Shown in pieces: positions 8,399 through 16,403 of a stretch of DNA of 64,000 nt. The stretch is taken from contig NZ_JANCLT010000004.1 of NCBI RefSeq assembly GCF_024294785.1, forward strand, positions 255,843-319,842, given 5' to 3'. The translations under genes and the position numbers were made by a program. Numbering within the stretch: position 1 is the first letter of the stretch; each line of letters begins with the position of its first letter. The DNA is from Ectobacillus ponti. Its GTDB lineage: Bacteria > Bacillota > Bacilli > Bacillales > Bacillaceae_G. Under the pieces are notes generated by a model. It had not been told where the DNA came from. It saw only the letters and a program-made list of their open reading frames with translations, and ran no database searches.

Positions 8399-9238
8399 TC
8401 ACAGCGGCAATTCGTTGGCTGTCCGTTCAGAGAATTCTTTCCTGTGCCCCGATTGCAGGAGCAGCATGTTCAGCAGCAAATACGGCATATAGAGCAACAG
8501 CAGGCTGACTGCAACAACACTTGGCGACAGCAGGATATATTGCATGAGAAAGGTAATGAGCCCGTCTGTATTCAACATGTATTCAAACAGGGATGCGCTG
8601 ATCCAGACAGCGAAGCAAAGCGGCTTCCAATGCCGCAGAAGCAGCGCAAATGGCAGACGTATTGCCTGCAAGAAGGACGAAGGCGGTATTCCGTCCTTTT
8701 GCAGCCAAAGGTTCACACACTCCAAGGGAAGGACAAGCGAAGCAGCGAGTATAATGAACAGCTGTGCCGGGAGCTTCGGCATGTGCCATTGCATGGTAAG
8801 CAGGAGCAGCAAAAGCTGCAGGCCGGCTGTCAGAGGGACAGTAGGAAGAAACCGAAGGACAGGCCCTGGTTTGACAGCAAAACAGCATACCATCAGCAGC
8901 ATGCTCAGCAAGAGTCCGACCAGCAAGGCTGCTGCAAAACGGCTGACGGACAGCAAGTAAGGAAGCCAGATGTAAGGGAATAAGAAAGTCGTCTTGTCAT
9001 GAAAGGAAAATTGAGCCGTGAGGTCCACCGCCCGGACATTGGAGAAGAAGAAAGGCTCCCGAATCCAGTGCGAGGAGGGAAACAGGATGGTTTGCGGCTG
9101 CAGCAGCTGCTGCAGCACAGAGCTGAGGGCGGCCGTATAGGAGGTGCCGGTAAACACTACAGAGCAAACGGGACTGAAAAAAATAATGAAGCAAAATGAA
9201 AGGCTTGCATGGCGCAGCAGGGCGGCAGACAGGCGCAT
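8399..9238 (-). CDS. polytopic membrane protein, possibly a diverged ABC permease subunit
   Basis: A 279-residue very hydrophobic protein with about six transmembrane helices and a large N-terminal extracytoplasmic segment (residues about 30-85). I do not recognise a family with certainty. The last third (LFEYMLNTDGLITFLMQYIL and following helices) parallels the corresponding part of the oligopeptide-type permease at 17428-18339 (LEIVFNIPGIMRFLVRTYAG), and the overall topology is that of DppB-type subunits, but the cytoplasmic EAA loop is degenerate. AGGAGGG lies eight bases before the ATG. No ATPase or binding protein is adjacent. Confidence 0.6.
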   Translation of the reverse strand: MRLSAALLRHASLSFCFIIFFSPVCSVVFTGTSYTAALSSVLQQLLQPQTILFPSSHWIREPFFFSNVRAVDLTAQFSFHDKTTFLFPYIWLPYLLSVSRFAAALLVGLLLSMLLMVCCFAVKPGPVLRFLPTVPLTAGLQLLLLLLTMQWHMPKLPAQLFIILAASLVLPLECVNLWLQKDGIPPSSFLQAIRLPFALLLRHWKPLCFAVWISASLFEYMLNTDGLITFLMQYILLSPSVVAVSLLLLYMPYLLLNMLLLQSGHRKEFSERTANELPL

Positions 9239-9362
9239 ATCGGATTCCCTCCTTTTTATTCAGAATATTTTTTACAATTGGGCAGAGGACAGGTACAATG
9301 AGAGAGAGTCTGCTGCAGCAGGAGCAGGCATGCTTGAGTAAATAGCGGGGGAGATGGTGCTG

Positions 9363-9626
9363 ATGCGCATTGCCGACGTATGGATGCAGCAGGATTCATC
9401 ACTGATACTATTTCAGGAAATTGTGAATTGTGCCAGCCGGCATGAAGCGGAAATCTTGCTGCGGGTACGGGGGCGGACAGTGGATGTGAAAAGTATGCTG
9501 GGCCTATGCAGCCTGATGTGGTATGCAGGTGACCTCGCTGAACTGCGTGTCTGCGGTGACGATGAGGAAGAAGCACTTCAGTCAATTAAGGATGTATTAA
9601 GCCGGGCGCAATGTGGCCATACATAA
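9363..9626 (+). CDS. HPr/Crh-like protein lacking the active-site histidine
   Basis: An 87-residue protein with the HPr fold signature: a strand-helix region, then RGRTVDVKSMLGLCSL, which matches the regulatory-serine loop of HPr and Crh (K-S46-I-L/M-G-L), and a C-terminal DDEEEAL helix. The position of the PTS-phosphorylated His15 falls on Ser13 here, with no HARP motif, while the equivalent of Ser46 (Ser44) is kept. By analogy with Crh it cannot carry phosphate for sugar transport but could be an HPr-kinase target or CcpA partner. I prefer the ATG at 9363 (nine bases after GGGGGAG) over the in-frame ATG at 9354. Confidence 0.7.
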   Translation: MRIADVWMQQDSSLILFQEIVNCASRHEAEILLRVRGRTVDVKSMLGLCSLMWYAGDLAELRVCGDDEEEALQSIKDVLSRAQCGHT

Positions 9627-9707
9627 CAAAGGGAACTCCTGTCAAGGAACTTCTTTTGCCGGGATGGAAGCTGTACAGAGAAAGATTCGGCATAGAGAGG
9701 GGAATGC

Positions 9708-9728
9708 CCTGCCGCGGCAGGATTTTTT
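9708..9728 (+). terminator. intrinsic terminator downstream of HPr-like gene
   Basis: A 14-base palindrome CCTGCCGCGGCAGG is followed by A and six T. It lies about 80 bases after the HPr-like stop. Confidence 0.6.
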
Positions 9729-9796
9729 CTGCCGGCGGAGAATGGGATAGAGCCGCTGTATATGACAAGTTTTCTTTTACAAAGGAGTGAAAGGAC

Positions 9797-10126
9797 ATGG
9801 CAACAATTGAAGATTTTCTGAAGCTTGATATTCGTATCGGCACGATTCGGCATGCAGAGCCGTTTCCAGAGGCAAGGGTGCCCGCCATTAAGCTGCAAAT
9901 TGATTTCGGCGAGCTTGGCATGAAGCAGTCCAGCGCCCAAATCACAAAGCGGTATGTGCCGGAGGACTTAATCGGCCGGCAGGTTGCTGCTGTCGTCAAC
10001 TTTCCGCCGCGCCGCATCGCCGGCTTTCAGTCGGAAGTGCTTGTTCTTGGCGGGATGCCGGAAACAGGCGATGTGATTCTGCTTCGGCCTGATGAGGAAG
10101 TGCCAAACGGAACACCTGTCGGTTAG
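9797..10126 (+). CDS. csaA: CsaA, tRNA-binding-fold chaperone
   Basis: A 109-residue protein matching CsaA along its entire length, including [14 protein letters not shown] at the N-terminus, [19 protein letters not shown] and the [11 protein letters not shown] segment. CsaA is a dimeric OB-fold protein with a tRNA-binding-domain fold, described as a secretion-related chaperone interacting with SecA and preproteins in B. subtilis. The ATG follows AAAGGAGTG. A terminator overlaps the stop codon, so it is a monocistronic gene. The usual length is about 110 residues, so it is complete. Confidence 0.93.
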   Translation: MATIEDFLKLDIRIGTIRHAEPFPEARVPAIKLQIDFGELGMKQSSAQITKRYVPEDLIGRQVAAVVNFPPRRIAGFQSEVLVLGGMPETGDVILLRPDEEVPNGTPVG

Positions 10127-10137
10127 ACAGGTGTTTT
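10111..10137 (+). terminator. intrinsic terminator overlapping csaA stop
   Basis: AACACCTGTC pairs with GACAGGTGTT over a five-base loop, followed by T. The stop codon of csaA lies in the loop and 3' arm. Confidence 0.85.
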
Positions 10138-10427
10138 TAGGCGCGCAGCTGTTCCATAATCAGGCGCAGCAGCATATACAGGCCATATGCACCAAGATAA
10201 GCTCCGCATAGGAGAAAAACCTCGTTTAAGAGCACTTCATGCACCTCGGTCATAAAAACAGTATGGTTCCTGCGCACTTCATAGATGGTTATAGATAAGA
10301 TGGCACCAAAGATATAGGCGCATATATAAGCCAGCACGTGCAGCAGCAGACGGATGCGCGGGTGGACTGCCAGCAAAAGCAGGATTGCCGAACCGGCCAG
10401 CGGGCCGGCCATGAGCAGGAATTTCAT
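10137..10427 (-). CDS. small membrane protein of unknown function
   Basis: A 96-residue protein with three to four predicted transmembrane helices and one central polar loop (YEVRRNHTVFMTEVHEVLLN). I do not recognise the family. The ATG at 10427 is preceded by GAGGTGA at six bases; the in-frame GTG nine bases upstream overlaps that ribosome site and is unlikely. It is divergent from spoIIP, with 89 bases between the two starts. Confidence 0.6.
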   Translation of the reverse strand: MKFLLMAGPLAGSAILLLLAVHPRIRLLLHVLAYICAYIFGAILSITIYEVRRNHTVFMTEVHEVLLNEVFLLCGAYLGAYGLYMLLRLIMEQLRA

Positions 10428-10443
10428 CAGCTTCACCTCACTG

Positions 10444-10497
10444 CCAATATAGACAAGTACAAGCTGTTCTAATCAGGAGGGCTTGTACATATATTGG
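10444..10497. promoter_or_regulatory. bulged inverted repeat upstream of spoIIP
   Basis: CCAATATA (10444-10451) and GTACAAGC (10457-10464) recur as their complements GCTTGTAC (10481-10488) and TATATTGG (10490-10497). The whole gives a 16-base-pair stem with a five-base bulge. It ends immediately before the GGAGG of spoIIP and lies between two divergent genes, so it may be an operator or an RNA structure affecting spoIIP translation. Confidence 0.5.
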
Positions 10498-10516
10498 AGG
10501 TAGAAAGGGTGATCCA

Positions 10517-11668
10517 ATGAGCCGAAGCTATTTTTATATTAAAAAAGCAAACTTAGCGAAAATAAGCCTCCTCTTTCTTCTCGGCATCATCAGTGCCTTC
10601 CTTGTTACAGGCATGATGGTGACATCCTTCAAACAGACAAAATCAGGCTACCTGCATAAATGGTTAAATGAACTGTCCATGAACGGATATATGTACGCAT
10701 TCGGGACAGAAAATCATTATTTTACCCAAGAGTACCGCAATTTGAATAAGGAATTTTCCGTATCTTCCTTTCTGTTCTCCACCGCAACCAACATTCGAGT
10801 TGACGATGTGCGCAGTCTGTTCGGCACAGAGCTTCCGGGCTTTTCGAAATATGACACCGAAATTATTGCGGCCGGAGAAGGGACAAACTATACGAATCTT
10901 CCAATTGAATCAGATGTGCCTCTTGAGGAACTGCTGAAGGAACGAAAAGGTGATGGAACGCCGCCGCCGGCAGAGGCGCCGAAAAGCACAAAGCCGCCTG
11001 CCCAGACGACGGGAGGCAAGAAGGTGGTTTTTATCTATCATACACACAGCTGGGAGTCTTTTCTGCCGATGCTGAATATGGCGGGAAGTCCCAATTCGAA
11101 TGATGCATCCAGTTCGGCAACCAACATCTCCATCTTTGGCGACCGCTTCCGGCAGCAGCTTGAAAATAACGGAATCGGCGCCTCAAATGATAAGACGGAC
11201 ATCGGCAGAATGCTGGTCAGCCGCGGCTTAAATACAAACAGCTCCTACAAAATGTCACGCGAGGTTGTAAAGGAAGCCATGGCCGGAGACAAGGATTTGC
11301 AATTCTTGTTTGACCTGCACCGGGACAGCGCCAGGAAGCAGGTGACCACAAAAGAACTGAATGGGCAGTCCTATGCCAAGCTGGCCTTTGTTGTCGGAAA
11401 AGGAAATCGGAATTATCAGCAGAACCTGAAGCTTGCCCAGGCTTTGCATGAATGGATCAACAAGAAGTATCCGGGTGTCAGCCGCGCTGTCATCGGCAAA
11501 GACTTCAGCACAGGAAACGGCATCTACAACCAGGACTTGTCCGGGCAAGCTGTTCTGGTGGAGGTCGGGGGCGTGGATAATACGGCCGAGGAGCTCAACC
11601 GGGCTATTGATGTTCTGGCGGAGGCCTTCAGTGATTATTATTGGCAGGCCGAGAAGGTAAATGGCTAA
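10517..11668 (+). CDS. spoIIP: Stage II sporulation protein P (SpoIIP)
   Basis: A 383-residue protein with one N-terminal membrane anchor (residues about 15-38), a variable region ending in a Pro/Lys-rich linker, and the C-terminal peptidoglycan amidase/endopeptidase domain. Metal and catalytic elements are visible: IYHTHSWESFLP, the FLFDLHRDS motif, and the terminal LVEVGGVDNT. SpoIIP works with SpoIID and SpoIIM to remove septal peptidoglycan and drive engulfment of the forespore. The gene is not next to gpr here, unlike the classical locus, so it may be an additional SpoIIP paralogue, as some bacilli carry. A strong terminator follows. Confidence 0.92.
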   Translation: MSRSYFYIKKANLAKISLLFLLGIISAFLVTGMMVTSFKQTKSGYLHKWLNELSMNGYMYAFGTENHYFTQEYRNLNKEFSVSSFLFSTATNIRVDDVRSLFGTELPGFSKYDTEIIAAGEGTNYTNLPIESDVPLEELLKERKGDGTPPPAEAPKSTKPPAQTTGGKKVVFIYHTHSWESFLPMLNMAGSPNSNDASSSATNISIFGDRFRQQLENNGIGASNDKTDIGRMLVSRGLNTNSSYKMSREVVKEAMAGDKDLQFLFDLHRDSARKQVTTKELNGQSYAKLAFVVGKGNRNYQQNLKLAQALHEWINKKYPGVSRAVIGKDFSTGNGIYNQDLSGQAVLVEVGGVDNTAEELNRAIDVLAEAFSDYYWQAEKVNG

Positions 11669-11689
11669 ACTGGCAGAATGTATGATTCA

Positions 11690-11730
11690 GAGGCAGCCTT
11701 GGAAGATATATGCTTCCAAGGCTGCCTTTC
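11690..11730 (+). terminator. strong intrinsic terminator after spoIIP
   Basis: AGGCAGCCTTGGAAG pairs perfectly with CTTCCAAGGCTGCCT, followed by TTCTG. Confidence 0.85.
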
Positions 11731-11904
11731 TGTGGAAATGAAAAGCGATGTTTGATCAGCATGCAAGCAGACATAACAAGGCAAAGAGCAGGCTTCTCCC
11801 CTGAGCGGCCTTGCAGCGCCCGGACGGGAGAGAACAGATTGGCCGGTTTACGGAAGTGGTGTCCGGCCGATAATGAAGATAAAACAAGAGCTGGAGGGGT
11901 GGCA

Positions 11905-12672
11905 ATGAAAGATAAAAAGAACAGATTTCTTTTCATTCTTCTGCTTGTCGGGACTGCACCCATGCTCAGTTGGCATTCGCCCCAAAAACCGTTTGCCGAC
12001 CCCAATTTGCAGAATCCCCATATTATTAATGAAAGCCGTCCGGCATTTCCGTCATATGAAGAAACCATCGCGTCCCCGGATGGCCCGGTGTACATTGTGA
12101 ATAACCCAGATTCGCTGCTCGTGCTTGTCAACAAAGAGCGACGCCTTCCTGACTTTTACATTCCTGAGGATTTAAGAATTCCTAAGGTAAGATTTTCCTT
12201 CGATGGCGACCAAGAAAAAATGAAAATGAGAAAGGAAGCAGCAGGGGCTATGGAGAATTTATTTAAAGCGGCTGAAAAACAGAATATTCATTTATTTGTT
12301 GTTTCCGCCTTCCGCTCCTATGAACGGCAAAAGGTGCTGAACTCCATGTACAAGCGGACAGAAGGAGAGGCAGCGGCTGCTGCTTCCAGCGCGGTGCCGG
12401 GGACAAGCGAGCATCAGACGGGTCTTGCCGCGGATGTAAGTTCTGCATCCATCAATTTTCAAATTCATGAGCGGTTTGCTGAGACGAAGGAAGGAAAGTG
12501 GCTGGCTGCCCATGCACATGAGTACGGCTTTGTGGTCCGGTACCCAAAGTATAAAAGCGAGGTGACCGGCTATACATATGAGCCGTGGCATATCCGGTAT
12601 GTGGGGCAAGCGCCCGCAGCCTACTTGTACGGTCATCACCTGACGCTTGAGGAAGTCATGCCGAAGAAGTAG
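11905..12672 (+). CDS. M15 (VanY/LdcB-like) D,D-carboxypeptidase
   Basis: A 255-residue exported zinc peptidase. The first ~22 residues are a basic plus hydrophobic signal or anchor (MKDKKNRFLFILLLVGTAP). The catalytic domain shows SAFRSYERQ, the zinc motif SEHQTGLAADV (S-x-H-x-x-G-x-A-x-D) and EPWHIRYVG containing the catalytic Glu and third zinc His. It removes terminal D-Ala (or in LdcB L,D-cleaves tetrapeptides) from peptidoglycan stem peptides. B. subtilis YodJ is the nearest named relative I can think of. The start at 11905 follows GGAGGGG; the frame runs further upstream but overlaps the spoIIP terminator. Confidence 0.88.
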   Translation: MKDKKNRFLFILLLVGTAPMLSWHSPQKPFADPNLQNPHIINESRPAFPSYEETIASPDGPVYIVNNPDSLLVLVNKERRLPDFYIPEDLRIPKVRFSFDGDQEKMKMRKEAAGAMENLFKAAEKQNIHLFVVSAFRSYERQKVLNSMYKRTEGEAAAAASSAVPGTSEHQTGLAADVSSASINFQIHERFAETKEGKWLAAHAHEYGFVVRYPKYKSEVTGYTYEPWHIRYVGQAPAAYLYGHHLTLEEVMPKK

Positions 12673-12721
12673 AGGTAACAGCTGTTTACAAACAGGGGAC
12701 GAAAAAGGGGAGGAAGACAAG

Positions 12722-13171
12722 ATGAAGGAACTATACACAAAAAAGGTCTATGCTTACATCACAAGAGAACAAGACGGACGGGAACAGCTGCTGGTCCATG
12801 CACACCGTGACTTCCCCGAAGCCGGCGTGCAAGTACCAGGCGGGACAGTGAATCCGGGCGAGACGCTGGAAGCGGCCCTTTTGCGCGAGGTGTATGAGGA
12901 AGCCGGATTGCATGCTGTCCAAGTACAGCGCCATGTAGCAGATGAACTTGTGCATATAAGAGAAAAAAGTGAGTATCAAAAGCGCCATTTCTATCATATC
13001 ACGCTTACTGCTGTTGTCCGTGATGAGTGGGAGCACGTTGTAACCGGTGATGGTGAAGATACAAATCTCGTATTTCAATACCGTTGGGTGGACCTGCAGC
13101 AGACTCCGCCTCTTTCAGGCAGACAAGGGGCGTACCTGCATCTGCTGGAGCACCCGCACCTGCTGAAATAA
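12722..13171 (+). CDS. NUDIX hydrolase
   Basis: A 149-residue protein with a full Nudix box beginning GGTVNPGET and ending REVYEEAGL (G-x5-E-x7-REUxEExGU), which coordinates Mg2+ for cleavage of nucleoside diphosphate derivatives. The substrate cannot be deduced. The ATG at 12722 follows GGGGAGG at eight bases and is 49 bases after the D,D-carboxypeptidase stop; no hairpin separates them, so co-transcription is possible. A clear terminator follows. Confidence 0.88.
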   Translation: MKELYTKKVYAYITREQDGREQLLVHAHRDFPEAGVQVPGGTVNPGETLEAALLREVYEEAGLHAVQVQRHVADELVHIREKSEYQKRHFYHITLTAVVRDEWEHVVTGDGEDTNLVFQYRWVDLQQTPPLSGRQGAYLHLLEHPHLLK

Positions 13172-13178
13172 AAACAGG

Positions 13179-13206
13179 CACTCCAGAGCCTTCTGGAGTG
13201 TTTTTT
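13179..13206 (+). terminator. intrinsic terminator after NUDIX gene
   Basis: CACTCCAGA (13179-13187) pairs with TCTGGAGTG (13192-13200), followed by six T. Confidence 0.9.
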
Positions 13207-13345
13207 GTTGTGCTTCGACATATTCAGCAGGAATGCTCCAAAAGGAGTCGAATAGTAACTGACGGGGTGCCAAATGAAAGGACGCCGTGTCTCATATACA
13301 TAGTGGTAACAGCATTTACTCTACAGCTGGAAAGGGGTGGGACGA

Positions 13346-13780
13346 ATGGCAGCTTGGGTCATTTGGTTACTTGCAGCCGGCTTTTTATTTGTGGTCGAAA
13401 TGCTCACCTTAACCTTTTACTTGCTTTGGCTGGGAGTCGGGGCTCTCGCCGGTGCAATTGCAGCGCTGGCATTGCCGGGTTCCTTCTTAGCACAGGTCCT
13501 TGTCGCCTGCTTGACAGCGCTCGTCCTGACCATCTATTCAAAGCGCATCTCGGGGAAGGTGCGGATTGGACGGGGGTATCAGGATGCGGTGGATACACTT
13601 GTCGGCAGACAGGCTGTCGTGATACAGGACATTTCCAAGGAAGGGAACGGCATCGTCAAGGTAGGCGGCGATTTATGGAGCGCCAAGGCTGATGAGCCGA
13701 TTGGGAAAGGGGAAACCGTAACCATCGTTCAGCGCAGCAGCACCATTGTTCATGTACAGAAAGGGCGTGAAGGGAAATGA
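13346..13780 (+). CDS. NfeD-like membrane protein
   Basis: A 144-residue short NfeD protein: two or three N-terminal transmembrane helices (about residues 3-65), a basic linker, and a C-terminal OB-fold domain (TLVGRQAVVIQDIS..., GKGETVTIVQR). Short NfeD proteins partner with SPFH/stomatin proteins at membrane microdomains. The next gene encodes exactly such a protein and overlaps this one by four bases (ATGA), confirming the operon. The ATG at 13346 is used because the in-frame GTG nine bases upstream lies inside the AAAGGGGTGG ribosome site. Confidence 0.88.
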   Translation: MAAWVIWLLAAGFLFVVEMLTLTFYLLWLGVGALAGAIAALALPGSFLAQVLVACLTALVLTIYSKRISGKVRIGRGYQDAVDTLVGRQAVVIQDISKEGNGIVKVGGDLWSAKADEPIGKGETVTIVQRSSTIVHVQKGREGK

Positions 13781-14712
13781 TTGGAACTATCCTATCAATT
13801 GTATGTATTATACTTGTTGTCGTATTCGCTGCACTTACCGTGAAAATCATTCCACAGCAGCAGATTGGCGTCGTGGAACGTCTCGGCAAGTTTCATCGTC
13901 TCATGCATCCGGGCCTCAATATTCTTATGCCGATTATTGACCGCGTGCGGGTGTACCACGATTTGCGCATTCAGCAGACGAATGTGCCGCCGCAGAAGGT
14001 CATTACGAAAGATAACGTGCAGGTGGAAATTGACACCATTATTTTCTATCAGGTCGTGGATCCTGAACAGGCAACATACGGCATTTCCAATTACGTAAAC
14101 GGGGTACGGAATATTACAACAGCCACGATGCGCCAAATTATCGGGAACATGGAGTTGGATGAGACTTTATCCGGCCGTGAGAAAATTTCCTCTGAAATCC
14201 GGATTGCGCTTGATGAAGCAACCGAAAAATGGGGTGTGCGCATCGACCGGGTGGAGGTCGTTGACATCAACCCGCCAAAGGATGTACAGGCCGCCATGGA
14301 AAAGCAGATGAAGGCCGAGCGGAATAAACGTGCCATCATATTGGAGGCAGAGGCTGCCAAGCAGGATATGGTGCTGCGGGCAGAAGGGGATAAGCAAAGT
14401 AAAATTCTGATTGCCGAAGGGGACCGGGAAGCCCGTATCCGGGAAGCAGAGGGGGTCCGGCAGGCGAAGGAGTTGGAGGCACTCGGGGAGGCACGGGCCA
14501 TTGCCGCCATTGCCGAAGCTGAACGGGGCCGGATTGAGCTGCTGACACAGGCGGGACTGACGGAGAGATTTCTGGCCTACAAGTCCTTTGAGGCACTGCA
14601 GGAGATTGCAAAGGGACCTGCCAATAAAATCTTTTTGCCGACGCAGGCGCTGGAAACACTGGGGAGCCTGGGGGCTGTGTCTGAGGTCTTTCAGGAAAAG
14701 CTGAAGAACTGA
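13777..14712 (+). CDS. SPFH/stomatin-like band 7 protein (QmcA type)
   Basis: A 311-residue protein with a single N-terminal membrane helix, a band-7 domain (GVVERLGKFHRLMHPGLNIL ... VQVEIDTIIFYQVVDPEQA ... RIDRVEVVDINPP) and a long Ala/Glu/Lys/Arg-rich coiled coil (about residues 175-250, with AEAAKQD and GDREARIREAEG repeats). Such proteins oligomerise in the membrane and scaffold or control proteases. Translation is coupled to the upstream nfeD-like gene through an ATGA overlap. Length is usual for stomatin/QmcA homologues, shorter than FloT flotillin. Confidence 0.92.
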   Translation: MIGTILSIVCIILVVVFAALTVKIIPQQQIGVVERLGKFHRLMHPGLNILMPIIDRVRVYHDLRIQQTNVPPQKVITKDNVQVEIDTIIFYQVVDPEQATYGISNYVNGVRNITTATMRQIIGNMELDETLSGREKISSEIRIALDEATEKWGVRIDRVEVVDINPPKDVQAAMEKQMKAERNKRAIILEAEAAKQDMVLRAEGDKQSKILIAEGDREARIREAEGVRQAKELEALGEARAIAAIAEAERGRIELLTQAGLTERFLAYKSFEALQEIAKGPANKIFLPTQALETLGSLGAVSEVFQEKLKN

Positions 14713-14714
14713 GG

Positions 14715-14748
14715 AAGGGGCATGCGGCGGCATGCTCCTTTCTTTATA
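14715..14748 (+). terminator. intrinsic terminator after SPFH gene
   Basis: AAGGGGCATGC pairs with GCATGCTCCTT (one mismatch) over a short GGCG loop, followed by TCTTTAT. Confidence 0.7.
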
Positions 14749-14820
14749 TTGTCTTTCTCCACATCATCGGGCCTATCAAGGAAATGATAATAAATAATAA
14801 TATTATGTAAACTAAATCCA

Positions 14821-14856
14821 TGCCGCAAGCACCGGTTTCATCCGGTGCTTGCGGCA
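14821..14856 (-). terminator. hairpin downstream of terC
   Basis: A 15-base-pair perfect stem, TGCCGCAAGCACCGG with its complement, lies nine bases beyond the TerC stop on the minus strand. The following T tract is short. Confidence 0.65.
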
Positions 14857-14864
14857 CTATGAAA

Positions 14865-15539
14865 TTAAACGGCTGCCTTTTCCTTCACCTGCTGCTTCAT
14901 GCGGCCGGCTGCTACGACACCGGCGATGACGGTAACCTGAATGACCCACTTCAGCCAGGACTGGTCTCCCAGCAGACCTTTCACGAATGGCTCTGCCACA
15001 AGCATTTTTGACGCTGTCCATGCGAGGATGGCAGCACCCGCCGTAATGATAACCGGGAAGCGCTCCACCCACTTTAGAATCAATGTGCTGCCCCAAACAA
15101 CAATGGGTACGGAAATCAAGAGACCCAGTACGACGAGGAGTGCGCTGCCGTGGGCTGCACCGGCTACTGCCAATACGTTGTCAAGGCCCATGAGCGCATC
15201 CGCAATGATGATGGTGCGGATGGCGGCCCAGACACTGTTGCCCGCTTCCACTTCATGTCCGGAATCATCCGTCATCAGCTTGTAGGCAATCCATATTAGC
15301 ATGATGCCGCCGATTGCCAGCAGTCCCGGAATTTTTAACAGCCAGACAACGACGAGTGTAGCCACAATACGAATTGCAATGGCACCCGCCGTTCCCCACA
15401 AAATGACCTTCTTCTGCTGGTCCTTGGACAGCTTTCTGGCAGCCAGGCCGATCACAATGGCATTATCCCCTGCCAATACGAGGTCAATCATGACGATGGC
15501 CAGCAAGGCGGACACAAATTCCCAAGATAAAATTTCCAT
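14865..15539 (-). CDS. TerC-family metal exporter (YkoY/YceF-like)
   Basis: A 224-residue polytopic membrane protein of the TerC family: DLVLAGDNAIVIGLAARKL near the N-terminus and ADALMGLDNVLAVAGAA in the centre carry the paired Asp/Asn residues in helices that bind cations. Bacterial TerC proteins under yybP-ykoY control have been linked to Mn2+ efflux and to metalation of exported proteins. The start is ATG at 15539 (MEILSWEF), with GGGAGAG nine bases upstream; the in-frame GTG at 15548 abuts that site. The Mn2+ riboswitch directly upstream fits this role. Confidence 0.9.
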   Translation of the reverse strand: MEILSWEFVSALLAIVMIDLVLAGDNAIVIGLAARKLSKDQQKKVILWGTAGAIAIRIVATLVVVWLLKIPGLLAIGGIMLIWIAYKLMTDDSGHEVEAGNSVWAAIRTIIIADALMGLDNVLAVAGAAHGSALLVVLGLLISVPIVVWGSTLILKWVERFPVIITAGAAILAWTASKMLVAEPFVKGLLGDQSWLKWVIQVTVIAGVVAAGRMKQQVKEKAAV

Positions 15540-15601
15540 CTTCTTCACTCTCCCAGATTTAATATAGGTTTCGCCTGCAGCCTGTCAAAGCTGATAGAAG
15601 C

Positions 15602-15745
15602 AAAAAAGACCTTTACCAAAGAAATCGAGACAATGCTCCATTGCTTTGGTAAAGGTCTTGCTAACAGCGCGGCTGCCAACAAAGCCGAGGGATGTATCCC
15701 TGTAATGACGACTTTGCTGTAAAAGCTACTCCCCTTTATCTATCA
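15602..15745 (-). ncRNA. yybP-ykoY manganese riboswitch with terminator expression platform
   Basis: Read on the minus strand, the leader has the conserved elements of the yybP-ykoY class: AAAGGGGAGTAGC at its 5' end, CCCTCGGC, GGCAGCCGCG and GCAAGACCTTTACC closing the aptamer. The 3' part of the closing helix is also the 5' arm of a long terminator: AAGACCTTTACCAAAG pairs with CTTTGGTAAAGGTCTT before a T run at 15602-15606. Mn2+ binding should stabilise the aptamer and prevent terminator formation, turning on terC. This arrangement (aptamer base overlapping terminator arm) is the established mechanism for this class. Confidence 0.93.
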
Positions 15746-15752
15746 TGCTTTT

Positions 15753-15782
15753 ATTCTATACGTATGGGGCCAACTTTGTAAA
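15753..15782 (-). promoter_or_regulatory. sigma-A type promoter of riboswitch-terC transcript
   Basis: On the minus strand TTTACA (15777-15782) and TAGAAT (15753-15758) are 18 bases apart and lie just before the riboswitch 5' end. Confidence 0.6.
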
Positions 15783-15936
15783 TATGCATTTTGTAAAAAG
15801 AGAAAGAGGGGTGTTCGTCTGATTTCGATAGCGCTTCATTCTTATTTGTTCAGACTATTTAAGAATGCATGCCCGGTCATGAAGAATATGGTATGTTGAA
15901 ATGGGTTACATAATTTTCGAATGGGGAGAGAGAGAC

Positions 15937-16359
15937 ATGAAAGTACAATTGCTGCAGACAGAGGAAGAGCTGCTGGAAGCCTTGCCGGTGCTGCGGGAGC
16001 TGCGGCCTCACTTGACAGAGGAGTCGTTTGGAGAGCTGCTGGCACAAATGAAGCTGGAGGGATATCGGCTGTTCGCGCTGCGGAATGACGCCGGCCGCAT
16101 TGTATCGCTTGCCGGTACGGCGATTATGACCAATTTCTATAATCGTAAGCATGTGTTTGTGTATGATTTGGTGACAGCTGAAAGCGAACGTTCCAAAGGC
16201 TATGGCGAAGTACTGCTGGCGGCAGTTGAGGCCTGGGGCAGGGAGGATGGCTGTGAGGCTGTATCGCTGACATCCGGCCTGCAGCGGACGGATGCCCATC
16301 GGTTCTATGAGCGGGAAGGGTATGCGAAAACAAGCTTCGCTTTCCGCAAATCTCTGTAA
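15937..16359 (+). CDS. GNAT family N-acetyltransferase
   Basis: A 140-residue single-domain GNAT. The acetyl-CoA-binding region is ERSKGYGEVLLAAVEAWGRE (variant of R/Q-x-x-G-x-G/A, here R-SKGYG), followed by the C-terminal TDAHRFYEREGYAKTSF typical of the last GNAT motif. The acceptor is unknown. The ATG at 15937 follows GGGGAG; a longer frame begins at 15901 without a ribosome site. It is single, divergent from terC and convergent with the permease operon. Confidence 0.82.
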   Translation: MKVQLLQTEEELLEALPVLRELRPHLTEESFGELLAQMKLEGYRLFALRNDAGRIVSLAGTAIMTNFYNRKHVFVYDLVTAESERSKGYGEVLLAAVEAWGREDGCEAVSLTSGLQRTDAHRFYEREGYAKTSFAFRKSL

Positions 16360-16370
16360 CATGATTATAC

Positions 16371-16403
16371 GAAAAGCCGGACGGTCGTGTCCGGCTTTTC
16401 CTT
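16371..16403. terminator. bidirectional terminator between GNAT gene and permease operon
   Basis: GAAAAGCCGGAC pairs perfectly with GTCCGGCTTTTC; T-rich flank on both strands. Confidence 0.8.

Noticed and set aside
13084-13692. A 202-codon plus-strand frame between NUDIX and NfeD genes
   Set aside because: It overlaps the ends of both real genes in another frame and runs through a terminator.
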